Origin: Halogeometricum rufum
GTDB taxonomy: Archaea > Halobacteriota > Halobacteria > Halobacteriales > Haloferacaceae
Direction: 5' to 3'
NCBI RefSeq assembly: GCF_900112175.1
Contig: NZ_FOYT01000002.1
Location: 1-64,000 of the forward strand
Length of the DNA: 64,000 nt
The position numbers and the translations under genes were made by a program. Shown here in pieces: positions 1 through 9,131 of the stretch (its first letter is position 1; every line of letters starts with the position of its first letter). The notes below the pieces were generated by a model that did not search any database, was not told the origin of the DNA, and saw nothing but the letters and a program-made list of their open reading frames with translations.

Positions 1-98
1 ACGGACACTCGTAGAAGACGAGTTCGATAGACTCGGGATGTACGCGCCGAGGCAACGAGGCGTTCAGTCCACGAGCACTAACAGTCCATGCCACATTC
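1..98 (+). rRNA. 23S ribosomal RNA, 3' end (partial)
   Basis: The first ~98 bases match the conserved 3' terminal region of haloarchaeal 23S rRNA, with the closing segment around CACGAGCACTAACAG. The 5' part lies outside the window. The 3' end is approximate and was placed by resemblance to the known haloarchaeal terminus near GCCACATTCAT. The spacer from about 99 to 227 holds no tRNA gene that I can fold. Confidence 0.85.
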
Positions 99-227
99 AT
101 ACTGTTCATCGGACCAGTCCACTGGTCTCGGTGAACGGGTTCAGGCGTTAACTGGATTGCACGCGACACATACGGTTGCAGAACCACCAACAGTGGTCTT
201 ACGACGGTTCGATTCCGTCGGTTGGCG

Positions 228-350
228 TTAAGGCGGCCACAGCGGCGAGGCAACACCCGTACCCATCCCGAACACGGAAGTTAAGCTCGCCAGCGTGGCA
301 GTAAGTACTGGAGTGTGCGAACCTCTGGAAACGCTGCTTCGCCGCCTCCC
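228..350 (+). rRNA. 5S ribosomal RNA
   Basis: About 122 nt beginning TTAAGGCGGCC and ending with the complementary GCCGCCTCC, so the terminal stem closes. The universal 5S core CCCGAACACGGAAGTTAAG is present, as is the GTACTGGAGTG arm typical of haloarchaeal 5S rRNA. It sits ~130 nt after the 23S gene in the usual 16S-23S-5S order. A tRNA-Cys gene, which often follows 5S in haloarchaea, is not present here. Confidence 0.93.
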
Positions 351-366
351 ACTCATACGCAGATCC

Positions 367-400
367 GAACGCCCACACGGGCCGACCCGTGTGGGCGTTC
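367..400 (+). terminator. rRNA operon terminator hairpin
   Basis: A perfect 15-bp inverted repeat (GAACGCCCACACGGG and its complement) around a four-base CCGA loop, followed directly by the pyrimidine-rich TTCATTTC. It lies 17 nt after the 5S gene and is the strongest hairpin in this part of the window, so termination or 3' processing of the rRNA transcript is the natural reading. Confidence 0.7.
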
Positions 401-482
401 TTCATTTCGAACCATACCCTACAGCGACCGCTATCGCCACCATCCCGCGAAAAGGCCGTAAAACCGCTCAGACTCCCGATTA

Positions 483-501
483 AGCCGGATTAAATCCGGC
501 T
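483..501. repeat. Perfect 8-bp inverted repeat before the secreted protein gene
   Basis: AGCCGGAT, a TAA spacer, then ATCCGGCT. It lies between the rRNA terminator and the gene starting at 570, in an otherwise empty stretch. It could be an operator or a second terminator; nothing decides between them. Confidence 0.35.
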
Positions 502-569
502 AAAACGGAGGCGAGTCGGGTTCAGCGACGTTCTGAATTATGTGTATGTCGTGTCTCGGTGAGGATGCA

Positions 570-1901
570 ATGCGCATCAAATCGCTCACAGTCTTCGTCG
601 CAGTCCTCCTCGTGGCCGCCGCCGTCCCGGCGGCGAGTGCCGCGACGACGTTGGACGTGACGGTCGAACAGGACGGCGCGACGGGTGACGTGCTCGTCGC
701 AGTGACAGACAACGGGACCGCGGTCGAGAACGCGACGGTGACCGTGGACGGCGACGCCGGGTACGCGGACGAACGGACGTACCGGACGGACGCCAACGGC
801 ACCGTATCGCTCGCGCAACCCGAGGACACGCAGAACGTCACCGTCGTCGCGACGGACGGAAACCGGACCGCCGAGACGACAGTCCTGATCGAGGGTGACG
901 AGGACCTGTCGGTCGACGTGACGCAGGCATCCGACGGGAGCGTGACCGTGGACGTCGAACGGAACGGCTCCGCCGTGCCGAACGCGACGGTGGAAGTCAG
1001 CGTCGCGAACGACAGTTACGCGGCGGTCGGTAACTACACCACCGACGAGAACGGCACGGTCGGACTCGCCGCACCCGACGAGAACGTCACCGCGACGGTG
1101 ACCGTCGCCGAGGGCGACGACGAGACGACCCGGACGGTGACGCTCGTCGCGCCCGAGGCCGACCTCGGTCTCGACGTCGAACAGACGACGGGCGTCGAGG
1201 TCAGCGTCGAACGCGGCGACGAGGCCGTCGAGAACGCGACGGTGAACGTGACGAGCGACGGCGACTACGACGGGACGGGCACGTACGAGACGGACGCGGA
1301 CGGCACCGTCTCGCTGCCCGCACCGACGGAGAACGTCTCCGTCACGGTGACCGCGACGGCCGACGGCGACACCGTCTCCGAGACGGTCGGCCTGACGACC
1401 GAGTTCGTCGAAGCGGAGAAGAACTTCGGGAGCGCGGTGAAGCGATTCGTCGACGCACTCCGCGCCGCCGGGTTCAACGGCCCGCCGGGGCGCATCATCT
1501 CCGACTTCGTGACGGAGAACAACCCCGGGAACGCGGACGACGCCCCCGGCCGGTCGGGTGACGCACCCGGTCAGTCGGGTGACGCACCGGGGCAGGCGAA
1601 GCAGAACGCCGACGCGGACGACGAGGCAACCCAGAGCGAGGACGGAAAGCAGGGTCCGCCCGAACACGCCAAAGAGAAGAAGAACGAGAAGCGGGCGCAG
1701 AAGGACGCGGACGACGACTCGGCCGAGACTGAGGAAGACGACGCGGAGGAGGCAGAGTCCGAAGACGACTCCGACGACGAGAGCGGAGACGACTCCGACG
1801 ACGACGCTGATTCCGACGACGCCGACGAGTCTGACGACTCCGACGACGACGGGCAGGGACCGCCGGACCACGCGAAGGGTAACGGCAACGGTAAGAACTA
1901 G
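570..1901 (+). CDS. Secreted protein with three Ig-like repeats and an acidic tail
   Basis: 443 residues. Residues 1-24 are a Sec signal peptide (MRIKS, hydrophobic core, ASA cleavage). Start 570 was chosen over the longer frame at 540 because the signal peptide begins there. Three homologous beta-rich repeats follow (about 26-110, 113-195, 197-280), each with an NATVxV strand, a Y-x-TD-x-NGTV turn and a later NVxVTV strand; NxT sites are frequent, suggesting S-layer-type N-glycosylation. The last ~150 residues are low-complexity Asp/Glu/Ser with DAPGxSG repeats and two GPPxHAK motifs. No C-terminal membrane anchor or PGF sorting signal is visible. Binding or adhesion outside the cell is plausible; the function is unknown. 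Confidence 0.75.
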   Translation: MRIKSLTVFVAVLLVAAAVPAASAATTLDVTVEQDGATGDVLVAVTDNGTAVENATVTVDGDAGYADERTYRTDANGTVSLAQPEDTQNVTVVATDGNRTAETTVLIEGDEDLSVDVTQASDGSVTVDVERNGSAVPNATVEVSVANDSYAAVGNYTTDENGTVGLAAPDENVTATVTVAEGDDETTRTVTLVAPEADLGLDVEQTTGVEVSVERGDEAVENATVNVTSDGDYDGTGTYETDADGTVSLPAPTENVSVTVTATADGDTVSETVGLTTEFVEAEKNFGSAVKRFVDALRAAGFNGPPGRIISDFVTENNPGNADDAPGRSGDAPGQSGDAPGQAKQNADADDEATQSEDGKQGPPEHAKEKKNEKRAQKDADDDSAETEEDDAEEAESEDDSDDESGDDSDDDADSDDADESDDSDDDGQGPPDHAKGNGNGKN

Positions 1902-1973
1902 TCGGCCGGCGCAGTTCGGGTCGAGAGACTCGGCGACGAGCGTCCGTCGCCGTCGCGGATGCGCGAACGACGC

Positions 1974-2387
1974 TCAGAGTTGGTCTCCGCGGCGCTCTTT
2001 TTCGAGGCGTGCTCGAAGGTCCGAGAGCGGTAGCCCCGCCCGGGCGGCGACGCGGTCAGGGTCGGCGTCGAACCGCCGCGTCGCCCGAACCGCGCCGGCG
2101 GCGACGAGTTCGGTGCGCGCGTCCGGCGGCGACCACGTCGGTTCGGGAGGGACGGACTCCAACGCCGAGACGGCGGCGGTGCAGACCAGCGCCGCCGCGA
2201 GGGGGTCCGACGCCGCGTCGGCGTCCTCGCGGGCGCGTACGATGGCTCCGGCCAGCGCGAAGTAGCGCCGCGAGTCCGTCTCGTCCAGGAGCGCGCGTTC
2301 GAGAGCGCTGTCGACGACGGCGGCGAGTGCGTCCGCGTCGCCGTCCGCGCCGACACCGTCCGCAGTGGCGTCCACGTCGCGAGTCAC
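1974..2387 (-). CDS. Conserved-looking haloarchaeal protein of unknown function
   Basis: 137 residues starting with GTG at 2387, overlapping the stop of the upstream gene by 4 nt (GTGA), so the two are translationally coupled. It is mostly alpha-helical, Ala/Asp-rich and has no membrane segment. The C-terminal part contains an RVAARAGLPLSDLRARLEKE helix-turn-helix-like stretch. A much longer frame extends to 2579, but its first 64 codons are basic shadow sequence of the upstream gene. I do not recognise the family. A role with the partner gene or with the adjacent YchF is only suggested by position. Confidence 0.6.
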   Translation of the reverse strand: MTRDVDATADGVGADGDADALAAVVDSALERALLDETDSRRYFALAGAIVRAREDADAASDPLAAALVCTAAVSALESVPPEPTWSPPDARTELVAAGAVRATRRFDADPDRVAARAGLPLSDLRARLEKERRGDQL

Positions 2388-2698
2388 GCGTCGTCGTCGA
2401 CGGGCGAGGAGAGGTCGGTTTCGACGACGGTGCCGTCGGGGCTGAGCGTGACGCGGCCGAGAGTCACCGTCTCGCCCGCCGGCGTGTCGGCGGCGACGGC
2501 TTCGAGCACCCGCCGTCGGTCGAGTCGGTCCCAGACGACCCGTTCGACGAGTCGCTGGAACTCGTCGGGGTCGGTCCACCCCGAGTCGATGTTCGAGGGG
2601 ACGTGGACGACGAACTGGAGGTCGGCGTCAGTGACGTGGATGCCGACGCCGAAGGTGTCGGCGGCGTCGACGTCCGCACCGGCGTCGCTGTCGGTCAT
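2384..2698 (-). CDS. Small acidic protein of unknown function
   Basis: 104 residues, first gene of a two-gene minus-strand unit. The ATG at 2698 is preferred to the in-frame ATG at 2725, which would add the basic MSRRARGAG. The protein has a compact beta-alpha look: a DLQFVVHVPSNID strand, a helix around EFQRLVERVVWDRLDRR, then ETVTLGRVTLSPDGTVVETDL strands. There are no Cys residues and no membrane segment. I cannot name the family. It is transcribed divergently from ychF, sharing the 130-nt region 2699-2830. Confidence 0.6.
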   Translation of the reverse strand: MTDSDAGADVDAADTFGVGIHVTDADLQFVVHVPSNIDSGWTDPDEFQRLVERVVWDRLDRRRVLEAVAADTPAGETVTLGRVTLSPDGTVVETDLSSPVDDDA

Positions 2699-2830
2699 AC
2701 CCGCACCTCGGGCGCGGCGGGACAAATACCCGGTGGTGCGCGCGTCGCGGACCGCGTGCGAACTGGCAGCACGCCCCTGAGAGGCGGCAGATAGGACGCC
2801 TTTTGGCGAACGAGTAACTCCGAGAATTCA

Positions 2831-4021
2831 ATGAGCTACAAGATCGGACTCGTCGGCAAGCCCTCTGTCGGCAAGTCCTCCTTCTTCAACGCGGCGACGA
2901 TGAACGACGTGCCCGAGGGGGCGTACCCGTTCACCACTATCGACCCCTCCGTCGGCGAGGCGTACGTCCGCGTCGACTGCGCGGCCCCCGAGTTCGACGA
3001 GACGTGCACGCCCTCCGTCGGGTTCTGCGACCACGGCACGCGGTTCGTCCCGGTGAAACTCGTCGACGTGGCGGGTCTCATCCCCGGGGCGCACGAGGGG
3101 AAGGGCCTCGGCAACCAGTTCCTGACCGACCTGAACGAGGCGGACGTCCTCGTGCACGTCGTCGACTTCTCCGGCGAGACGGACATCGAGGGCGAGAAGA
3201 CGGAGGGGCACGACCCGCGCGACGACATCGACTTCCTCGAGGACGAACTCGACATGTGGTATCTCGACGTGCTGGAGAAGGGGTTAGAGCGCTACCGGTC
3301 GGGCTACCACGGCGAGGAGAAGAACGTCGAGGAGGACCTCGCGGAGCAGATGTCGGCGTTCAAGACGAACAAAGACGAGATAAAGCAGGTCGTGCTGAGC
3401 CTCGGACGCTCGCTGGACCCCGACGAGTGGGACGACGAGGACAAGGAGGCCATCGCCCGGGAGATTCGCAAGCGGACGAAACCGATGCTCATCGCGGCGA
3501 ACAAGATGGACAAGCCCGCCGCACAGGAGAACTTCGAGGAGATAACGTCGGACCCCGACTACGACCACCTGACGTTCGTCCCCGCGAGCGCGCACGCGGA
3601 GAAGGCGCTGAAGAAGGCCGAAGCCGGGGGCGTCGTCGACTACGAACCCGGCGCGGACGACTTCGACATCGTCGGCGACGTGAGCGAAGACCAGGAGGAG
3701 GGACTCGAACAGATTCGGGAGTTCCTCGACGCGTACGGCGGCGCGGGCGTCCAGCGGTCGCTGGAGGCGGCCCTGTTCGACGTGATGGGCGCGATAGCCA
3801 TCTTCCCGGGGAGCGCCAACGGGAGGTCCGACACGCAGGGCGTGTTCCGGGACTGCTTCATCCTCCCTGAGGGGTCGACGACGGAGGACTTCGCCTACCA
3901 CCTGCACTCGGACATCGGCGACGGACTCCTGCACGGCATCGACTGCCGGTCGGAGCGACAGGTCGGCTCCGACCACGAACTCGACCACCGCGACGTGTTG
4001 GAAATCGTGACCACTGGCTGA
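2831..4021 (+). CDS. ychF: Redox-regulated ATPase YchF (Obg-family P-loop NTPase)
   Basis: 396 residues, full length for archaeal YchF. P-loop GLVGKPSVGKSS at 6-17, switch II DVAGLIPGAHEGKGLG from 79, and NKMD (224-227) in place of the G4 motif. YchF/OLA1 prefers ATP because G4 is altered from the GTPase NKxD context. The C-terminal ~75 residues form the TGS domain (AIAIFPGSANGRSDTQGVFRDCFILPEGST). In other organisms it associates with ribosomes and stress responses. The start is clear; a CTTTTGG TATA-like box lies ~32 nt upstream. Confidence 0.95.
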   Translation: MSYKIGLVGKPSVGKSSFFNAATMNDVPEGAYPFTTIDPSVGEAYVRVDCAAPEFDETCTPSVGFCDHGTRFVPVKLVDVAGLIPGAHEGKGLGNQFLTDLNEADVLVHVVDFSGETDIEGEKTEGHDPRDDIDFLEDELDMWYLDVLEKGLERYRSGYHGEEKNVEEDLAEQMSAFKTNKDEIKQVVLSLGRSLDPDEWDDEDKEAIAREIRKRTKPMLIAANKMDKPAAQENFEEITSDPDYDHLTFVPASAHAEKALKKAEAGGVVDYEPGADDFDIVGDVSEDQEEGLEQIREFLDAYGGAGVQRSLEAALFDVMGAIAIFPGSANGRSDTQGVFRDCFILPEGSTTEDFAYHLHSDIGDGLLHGIDCRSERQVGSDHELDHRDVLEIVTTG

Positions 4022-4035
4022 GGCCGAAAAGTCGC

Positions 4036-4416
4036 ATGAGCTATCAAGGGGGAGCCGTTACGAAGGGTACGATGCGGGAGGAACACTCCGCGCTCGACGC
4101 CACCGTTTCGGGGGAAATCGGTGGTCTCGGGGGCGACGTGACGTTGGACGACCTCTTCGGGGACGACTGGATGGCGGCGCACACGGACAGCGAGTCCATC
4201 GCGGGGTTCATCGAGTCGTGCAGCCACGAGGTCGAAGGTCAGGAATCGTTCGAGAACATCCCGGAACGCGAGTGGGACGACCACGTCGCGGCCCACTCGG
4301 AGTTCGACGACTGGCGGTCGATGCTCTCTGCGGCCGTCGAGTCGTACGTCGGCGTCGCCCAGACGCCGACGCCCGAGGGAGGCGCAGAGGGACCGTCGGC
4401 GGAAGCCAGCGAGTAG
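4036..4416 (+). CDS. Hypothetical acidic protein
   Basis: 126 residues, 14 nt after ychF on the same strand and possibly co-transcribed. An internal ATG at 4072 (MREEHSALD) is a good alternative start, because the first 12 residues have neutral composition unlike the rest. It contains a Trp-containing helical core ([26 protein letters not shown] ending in [15 protein letters not shown]) and a disordered C-terminal tail. No catalytic signature or membrane segment is seen and the family is not recognised. Confidence 0.65.
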   Translation: MSYQGGAVTKGTMREEHSALDATVSGEIGGLGGDVTLDDLFGDDWMAAHTDSESIAGFIESCSHEVEGQESFENIPEREWDDHVAAHSEFDDWRSMLSAAVESYVGVAQTPTPEGGAEGPSAEASE

Positions 4417-4420
4417 GTCG

Positions 4421-5104
4421 TCAGTCCGTCCGCCCGCCGCCGTGCCCGTGCCCGCGGCCGCGGAGGTGCGCGAACACGGCGGCGACCAGTTTGTTCTCCG
4501 CGCGCCGCAGGTGTTCTTCGGCCGTCCGTCGACTGACTCCGAGACGGTCGGCCAGTTCGGCCGTCGTCGTCCGGCGCGGTATCTCGTAGTAGCCGTCCTC
4601 GACGGCGAGTCTGAGGGCGTCGTACTGCCGCGGACTGAGGTCCGGAAGTGCCATCGCCGGCGAGAGCGGCGCGCCCTCCGAAACCACGTTCACGTGCCGT
4701 TTCGAGAGCACGTCCACCGTCGTCCCGTCGTCGACGAGTTCGCGGTAGAGGTCGGTCAGCGACGCGGAGTCGAGGGCGAGGACGCGACAGACCTTCGCGC
4801 CGCCCTCGTAGCGGAGGGGCGGGAGGAGGAGACAGTCGTTGCGGACGAGGTACGTCTCGATGGCGTCCGTCTCGCGCCGTCGGAGGCAGTCGTCGGTGAT
4901 GAGGAGCACCTCCGCCGAGCGGTCGAGTCGTTCGCGGACGCCGACGAGGCGTTCGACGCGTTCGACCACCGACTCGGCGTCGGGCCCGCGGACGTGCAAC
5001 AGGTCGCAGTGGTCGTTGCACCACAGTTCGACGGACGCCTCCGTCGCGGCCGTCGCCACCGAGTACCCCCCGTCGCCCGAAATCTCGAACGTCGCCTCGT
5101 ACAC
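4421..5104 (-). CDS. Bat-type (HTH_10) transcriptional regulator, candidate hut regulator
   Basis: 227 residues with a GTG start at 5104. The C-terminal ~60 residues are the bacterio-opsin-activator [55 protein letters not shown]. The N-terminal ~150 residues are a mixed alpha/beta sensing region without a recognisable PAS or GAF core. A TATA-like box ~26 nt before the GTG (minus strand) makes it leaderless. It is divergent from hutU with an 84-nt shared promoter region, so control of histidine degradation is a reasonable inference. A His/Gly-rich tail (GRGHGHGGG) could bind metal. Confidence 0.85.
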   Translation of the reverse strand: MYEATFEISGDGGYSVATAATEASVELWCNDHCDLLHVRGPDAESVVERVERLVGVRERLDRSAEVLLITDDCLRRRETDAIETYLVRNDCLLLPPLRYEGGAKVCRVLALDSASLTDLYRELVDDGTTVDVLSKRHVNVVSEGAPLSPAMALPDLSPRQYDALRLAVEDGYYEIPRRTTTAELADRLGVSRRTAEEHLRRAENKLVAAVFAHLRGRGHGHGGGRTD

Positions 5105-5126
5105 GCCGACACGTGCGCGCCGAGAG

Positions 5127-5134
5127 TATATAAA
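5127..5134. promoter_or_regulatory. Symmetric TATA box between the bat-type regulator and hutU
   Basis: TATATAAA reads as a TATA element on both strands. On the minus strand it is centred 26 nt before the regulator's GTG start. On the plus strand it would place transcription ~30 nt before the hutU ATG. It is the only AT-rich element in the divergent 5105-5188 gap. Confidence 0.55.
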
Positions 5135-5138
5135 CTAC

Positions 5139-5152
5139 CCTCCCAAAGGAGG
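5139..5152. promoter_or_regulatory. Palindrome at the hut operon promoter
   Basis: CCTCC-CAAA-GGAGG lies just downstream of the shared TATA box on the hutU side, where a bound regulator would block initiation. It also contains a Shine-Dalgarno-like GGAGG, but ~37 nt from the hutU start, too far to act as one. Confidence 0.4.
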
Positions 5153-5188
5153 TCTATTCGGTATGTGTGCGGCGCGTCAACGACCGGT

Positions 5189-7000
5189 ATGGACGACGCA
5201 GACGGCGCGGACGGCGGACGACACGCGGTCGGTGACCCCTCGGCGGAGTGGCGGCGGTATCAGGGGTCACCGACGGGCACGGACATCGAGTGCCGGGGGT
5301 GGCGACAGGAGGCGGTCCTCCGGATGCTCAACAACAACCTCGACCCCGAGGTGGCCGAACGGCCCGAGGACCTCGTGGTGTACGGCGGCACCGGCCGCGC
5401 CGCCCGGTCGTGGGACGCCTACGACGCCATCCTCGCGGAACTCCGGGAGTTGGCCGACGACGAGACCCTCCTGGTCCAGTCGGGCAAGCCGGTGGGCGTG
5501 TTCCGAACGCACGAACGCGCCCCGCGGGTGCTCATCGCCAATTCGAACCTCGTCGGCAAGTGGGACGACTGGGAGCACTTCCACGAACTGGAGGCCGAGG
5601 GGAAGACTATGTACGGCCAGATGACGGCCGGGTCGTGGGCGTACATCGGGACGCAGGGCATCCTGCAGGGGACGTACGAGACGCTGGCGGAACTCGGTCG
5701 TCAGCACTTCCCGGACGAGGAGGGCCTGCGCGGGCGAACGGTCGTCACCGGCGGACTCGGCGGGATGGGCGGCGCGCAACCCCTCGCGGTGACGATGAAC
5801 GGCGGCGTCTGCATCGCCGCCGAGGTGGACGAGGACAGGATCGACCGGCGCATCGAGACGGGGTACTGCATGGAGAAGACCGACTCGGTGGCCGAGGCCG
5901 TCGAACGCGCCGAGGCGGCCGCGGCGGCGGACGAGTCCTACAGCGTCGGCGTCCACGGCAACGCCGCGGACGTGTTGGAGGCGATGCTCGAACGCGGGTT
6001 CGTCCCCGACGCGGTGACCGACCAGACCAGCGCGCACGACGAACTCGAGGGCTACTACCCGAGCGGATACACCGTCGAAGCGGCCGACGAACTCCGCGAA
6101 CGCGACCCCGAGCGCTACGTCGAGGAGAGCGTCGACACGATGGAGCGACACGTGGACGCCATCCTGGAGATGCAGGACCGCGGGGCCGTCGCGTTCGAGT
6201 ACGGCAACAACATCCGCGGGCAGGTGCAGTCGTACACCGGCCGCGACGACGCCTTCGACTTCCCCGGGTTCGTCCCGGCGTACATCCGACCGCTGTTCTG
6301 CCGCGGGAAGGGTCCCTTCCGGTGGGTCGCCCTCTCGGGGGACCCCGAGGACATCCGCCGGACCGACGACGCCGTCCTCGACCTGTTCCCCGACGACGAC
6401 CGACTCGCCCGGTGGATTCGACTGGCCCGCGAGGAGGTGCAGTTCCAGGGCCTCCCCGCCCGCGTCTGTTGGCTCGGGTCCCGCACCGACGACGAGGGAG
6501 TGAGCGAACGCGCACGATTCGCCCTGAAGATAAACGAACTCGTCGCCGACGGCGAGATTTCGGCGCCGATAGTCGTCACCCGCGACCACCTCGACGCCGG
6601 GAGCGTCGCCAGCCCGAACCGCGAGACTGAGGCGATGCGCGACGGCACCGACGCCGTCGCGGACTGGCCCATCCTGAACGCGTTGGTGAACTGCGCGGCG
6701 GGCGCGGACGTCGTCAGCGTCCACGACGGCGGCGGCGTGGGCATCGGCAACGCCCTGCACGCGAACAACCACGTCGTCCTCGACGGCTCCGACCTGGCGG
6801 CCGAGAAGGCGCGCGCGGTGTTCACCACCGACCCCGGGATGGGCGTCGTGCGCCACGCCGATGCGGGCTACGAGGAGGCCCTCGACGAGGCGGCACGCTC
6901 TGGCGTCCGCGTTCCGATGCCGCCGGACGACACCGGCCCGGCGGCGCGGTCACCGGAGGAGAGCAACCGAGACGACGACGCGGGAGGCGAGACGCGATGA
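5189..7000 (+). CDS. hutU: Urocanate hydratase (EC 4.2.1.49)
   Basis: 603 residues. Converts urocanate to 4-imidazolone-5-propanoate, step 2 of histidine degradation, using tightly bound NAD+ as an electrophile. The NAD-binding signature [11 protein letters not shown] is at 188-198. The N-terminal [18 protein letters not shown] and [20 protein letters not shown] segments are diagnostic. The ATG at 5189 is used because the reading frame further upstream overlaps the divergent regulator and has antisense-type composition. First gene of hutUGIH; its last 4 nt overlap hutG. Length is slightly above the bacterial ~555. Confidence 0.96.
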   Translation: MDDADGADGGRHAVGDPSAEWRRYQGSPTGTDIECRGWRQEAVLRMLNNNLDPEVAERPEDLVVYGGTGRAARSWDAYDAILAELRELADDETLLVQSGKPVGVFRTHERAPRVLIANSNLVGKWDDWEHFHELEAEGKTMYGQMTAGSWAYIGTQGILQGTYETLAELGRQHFPDEEGLRGRTVVTGGLGGMGGAQPLAVTMNGGVCIAAEVDEDRIDRRIETGYCMEKTDSVAEAVERAEAAAAADESYSVGVHGNAADVLEAMLERGFVPDAVTDQTSAHDELEGYYPSGYTVEAADELRERDPERYVEESVDTMERHVDAILEMQDRGAVAFEYGNNIRGQVQSYTGRDDAFDFPGFVPAYIRPLFCRGKGPFRWVALSGDPEDIRRTDDAVLDLFPDDDRLARWIRLAREEVQFQGLPARVCWLGSRTDDEGVSERARFALKINELVADGEISAPIVVTRDHLDAGSVASPNRETEAMRDGTDAVADWPILNALVNCAAGADVVSVHDGGGVGIGNALHANNHVVLDGSDLAAEKARAVFTTDPGMGVVRHADAGYEEALDEAARSGVRVPMPPDDTGPAARSPEESNRDDDAGGETR

Positions 7001-7923
7001 CCGGTCCGGCCCCCGAGTGGTCCGGCACGTCCTCGGACCCGAACGACGAGCAGTTCGGGCACGTCGTCGACCGGGCGACGGTCGACGCGGCCGGCGAGTA
7101 CGCGGCCGTCCTCGTCGGCGAACCGTACGACGGCGCGGTCATCGGCCGCCCCGGCGCGCGCGACGGGCCGACGGCCATCCGCGACGCCCTCGCGGGCGTG
7201 AAGACCCACCACTTCGACGCTGGACCGGTCGCCCGAATCGGCGACGTCGGCGACGTGGACCTCGCCCGCGGGAGCGTCCGCGACGTGCAGTCGTCGCTCC
7301 GAGCGGAGACGGCCCGTCTGTACGACGCCGGGGCGGTGCCGGCGTTCCTCGGCGGCGACAACTCGCTGACGTACCCGAACGTCGCGCCACTCCTCGACCG
7401 AGACGACGCCGGCCGCGTCGGCGTCGTCAGTTTCGACGCGCACCTCGACTGCCGCGAGGTGCGGGCCGGGCCGACCAGCGGAACGCCCTACCGGCAACTG
7501 CACGACGCCGGACTCGACACCCTCTGCGTCGTCGGCGCGCGCCACTTCGAGACGACGACGGCGTACGCCGACTACCTCGACGCGCGCGGCGGGAGCGTCC
7601 TCACCGCCGAGTCGGTCGGCGCGGGCGTCGACGCGACCCTCGAACGGGTTCGAACGGCGCTCTCGGACGTGGACACGGTCTACGTCAGCGTGGACGTGGA
7701 CGTGCTGGACGCGACGGCCGCACCCGGCGTGAGTGCGCCGACGCCCGGCGGTCTCACCTCGCGGGAACTGTTCGCCCTCGTCCGCGGCGTCGCGGTCGAC
7801 GACAGGGTCCGCGGGTTCGAGGTGGTGGAGTGCGCGCCGTCGCTGGACCCGACGCCGACCGGGCGCACCGCGGCGACGGCCGCGCGCGCCGTCGCGCACT
7901 TCCTCGGAGGTGCGGGCGCGTGA
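6997..7923 (+). CDS. hutG: Formimidoylglutamase (ureohydrolase family)
   Basis: 308 residues. Hydrolyses N-formimidoyl-glutamate to glutamate and formamide, the last step of the four-enzyme route. Arginase-fold motifs: GGDN at 119-122, SFDAHLD at 145-151 and SVDVDVLD at 231-238. In classical ureohydrolases the first motif is GGDH and its His binds manganese; here it is Asn, which changes the first metal ligand. It overlaps hutU by 4 nt (ATGA) and hutI by 4 nt (GTGA), so translation is coupled. Assignment to formimidoylglutamate rather than agmatine or arginine rests on operon context. Confidence 0.92.
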   Translation: MTGPAPEWSGTSSDPNDEQFGHVVDRATVDAAGEYAAVLVGEPYDGAVIGRPGARDGPTAIRDALAGVKTHHFDAGPVARIGDVGDVDLARGSVRDVQSSLRAETARLYDAGAVPAFLGGDNSLTYPNVAPLLDRDDAGRVGVVSFDAHLDCREVRAGPTSGTPYRQLHDAGLDTLCVVGARHFETTTAYADYLDARGGSVLTAESVGAGVDATLERVRTALSDVDTVYVSVDVDVLDATAAPGVSAPTPGGLTSRELFALVRGVAVDDRVRGFEVVECAPSLDPTPTGRTAATAARAVAHFLGGAGA

Positions 7924-9131
7924 CGGACCTGCTGCTGACCGACGCGGCGGAAGTCGTCACCTACGCCGACCACGAGCGATTCGAGCGAACCGAAGACGCC
8001 GCCGTCGCCGTCGACGACGGCCGCGTCGTCGCCGTCGGACCGACCGCGGCGGTGACCGACGACTACCCCGAGAGCGACGCGGACGCCGTCGTCGACTGCG
8101 CGGGGCGCGCCGTCGTGCCGGGGTTCGTCGACCCGCACACCCACGCCCTGTTCGCGGGCGACCGCTCGGACGAGTTCGAGGCCAAACTCCGCGGGCAGAC
8201 GTATCAGGAGATTCTCGAAGCGGGCGGCGGCATCCTCCGAACCGTCGAGGCCGTCCGCGCGGCGTCGACCGACGAACTGGTCGCGAACCTCCGCGACGAA
8301 CTCGACGTGATGTTGGCGCACGGGACGACGACCGCCGAGGTGAAGTCGGGCTACGGACTCGACGCGGAGACCGAACTGCGGATGCTCGACGCCATCGACC
8401 GCGCGGCCGCAGAGCACCCGGTCCGGGTCGTCCCGACGTTCATGGGCGCACACGCGGTGCCGACGGGGCGCGACGCCGACGACTACGTCGAGGAAGTCGT
8501 GACCGAGCAGATTCCCGCCGTCGCCGAGCAGGGAGTCGCGGCGTTCTGCGACGTGTTCTGCGAGGAGGGCGTCTTCGACGTGGCGCAGTCGCGTCGCGTG
8601 CTGGAGGCGGGGATAGAACACGGCCTGACGCCGAAGGTCCACGCCGAGGAGTTGAGCCACCTCGGCGGGACGCAGTTGGCCGCCGAGGTGGGCGCGGCCA
8701 GCGCGGACCACCTCCTGCACGCCACCGACGAGGACGTCGACGCCCTCGTCGCCGCCGACGTGACGCCCGTCCTCCTGCCGGGGACGGCGTTCGGTCTCGG
8801 CGCGGCGTACGCCGACGCCGAGGCGTTCCTCGACCGCGGCGCACCCCTGGCGCTCGCGACCGACCTCAACCCGAACTGCTACTCGCAGAGCATGCCGTTC
8901 GCCATGACGCTGGGGTGCGTCGAGATGGGACTGACGCCCGCGCAGGCCCTCGGCGCGGCGACGGCGAACGCCGCCCGCGCGGTGGACAGACCGGACGCCG
9001 GCCGACTCGAACCCGGGTCGCCCGCGGACCTCGCGGTGCTGGACGCGCCGAGTCACGTCCACCTGTCGTACAACTTCGGGGTGAACCCGGTCGACACCGT
9101 CGTCGTCGGCGGGGAGGTGGCGCATGAGTGA
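7920..9131 (+). CDS. hutI: Imidazolonepropionase (EC 3.5.2.7)
   Basis: 403 residues from a GTG at 7920 that overlaps the hutG stop (GTGA). Opens imidazolone-5-propanoate to N-formimidoyl-glutamate. Amidohydrolase-fold metal site [10 protein letters not shown] (HTH at 73-75). The substrate-loop [18 protein letters not shown] is diagnostic of HutI, and later metal-site blocks [12 protein letters not shown] and [15 protein letters not shown] are intact. A long in-frame extension upstream to 6861 is shadow sequence over hutG and is not used. Confidence 0.96.
   Translation: MTDLLLTDAAEVVTYADHERFERTEDAAVAVDDGRVVAVGPTAAVTDDYPESDADAVVDCAGRAVVPGFVDPHTHALFAGDRSDEFEAKLRGQTYQEILEAGGGILRTVEAVRAASTDELVANLRDELDVMLAHGTTTAEVKSGYGLDAETELRMLDAIDRAAAEHPVRVVPTFMGAHAVPTGRDADDYVEEVVTEQIPAVAEQGVAAFCDVFCEEGVFDVAQSRRVLEAGIEHGLTPKVHAEELSHLGGTQLAAEVGAASADHLLHATDEDVDALVAADVTPVLLPGTAFGLGAAYADAEAFLDRGAPLALATDLNPNCYSQSMPFAMTLGCVEMGLTPAQALGAATANAARAVDRPDAGRLEPGSPADLAVLDAPSHVHLSYNFGVNPVDTVVVGGEVAHE

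Noticed and set aside
99-227. tRNA gene in the 23S-5S spacer (GGTTCGATTCC resembles a T loop)
   Set aside because: No anticodon arm or acceptor stem pairs with it. It is probably part of the rRNA processing stem.
522-1871. Long open frames antisense to the secreted protein and, in general, to most genes in the window
   Set aside because: They arise because stop codons are rare in GC-rich DNA. Their translations are Arg/Val-rich repeats with no acidic bias, unlike genuine haloarchaeal proteins.
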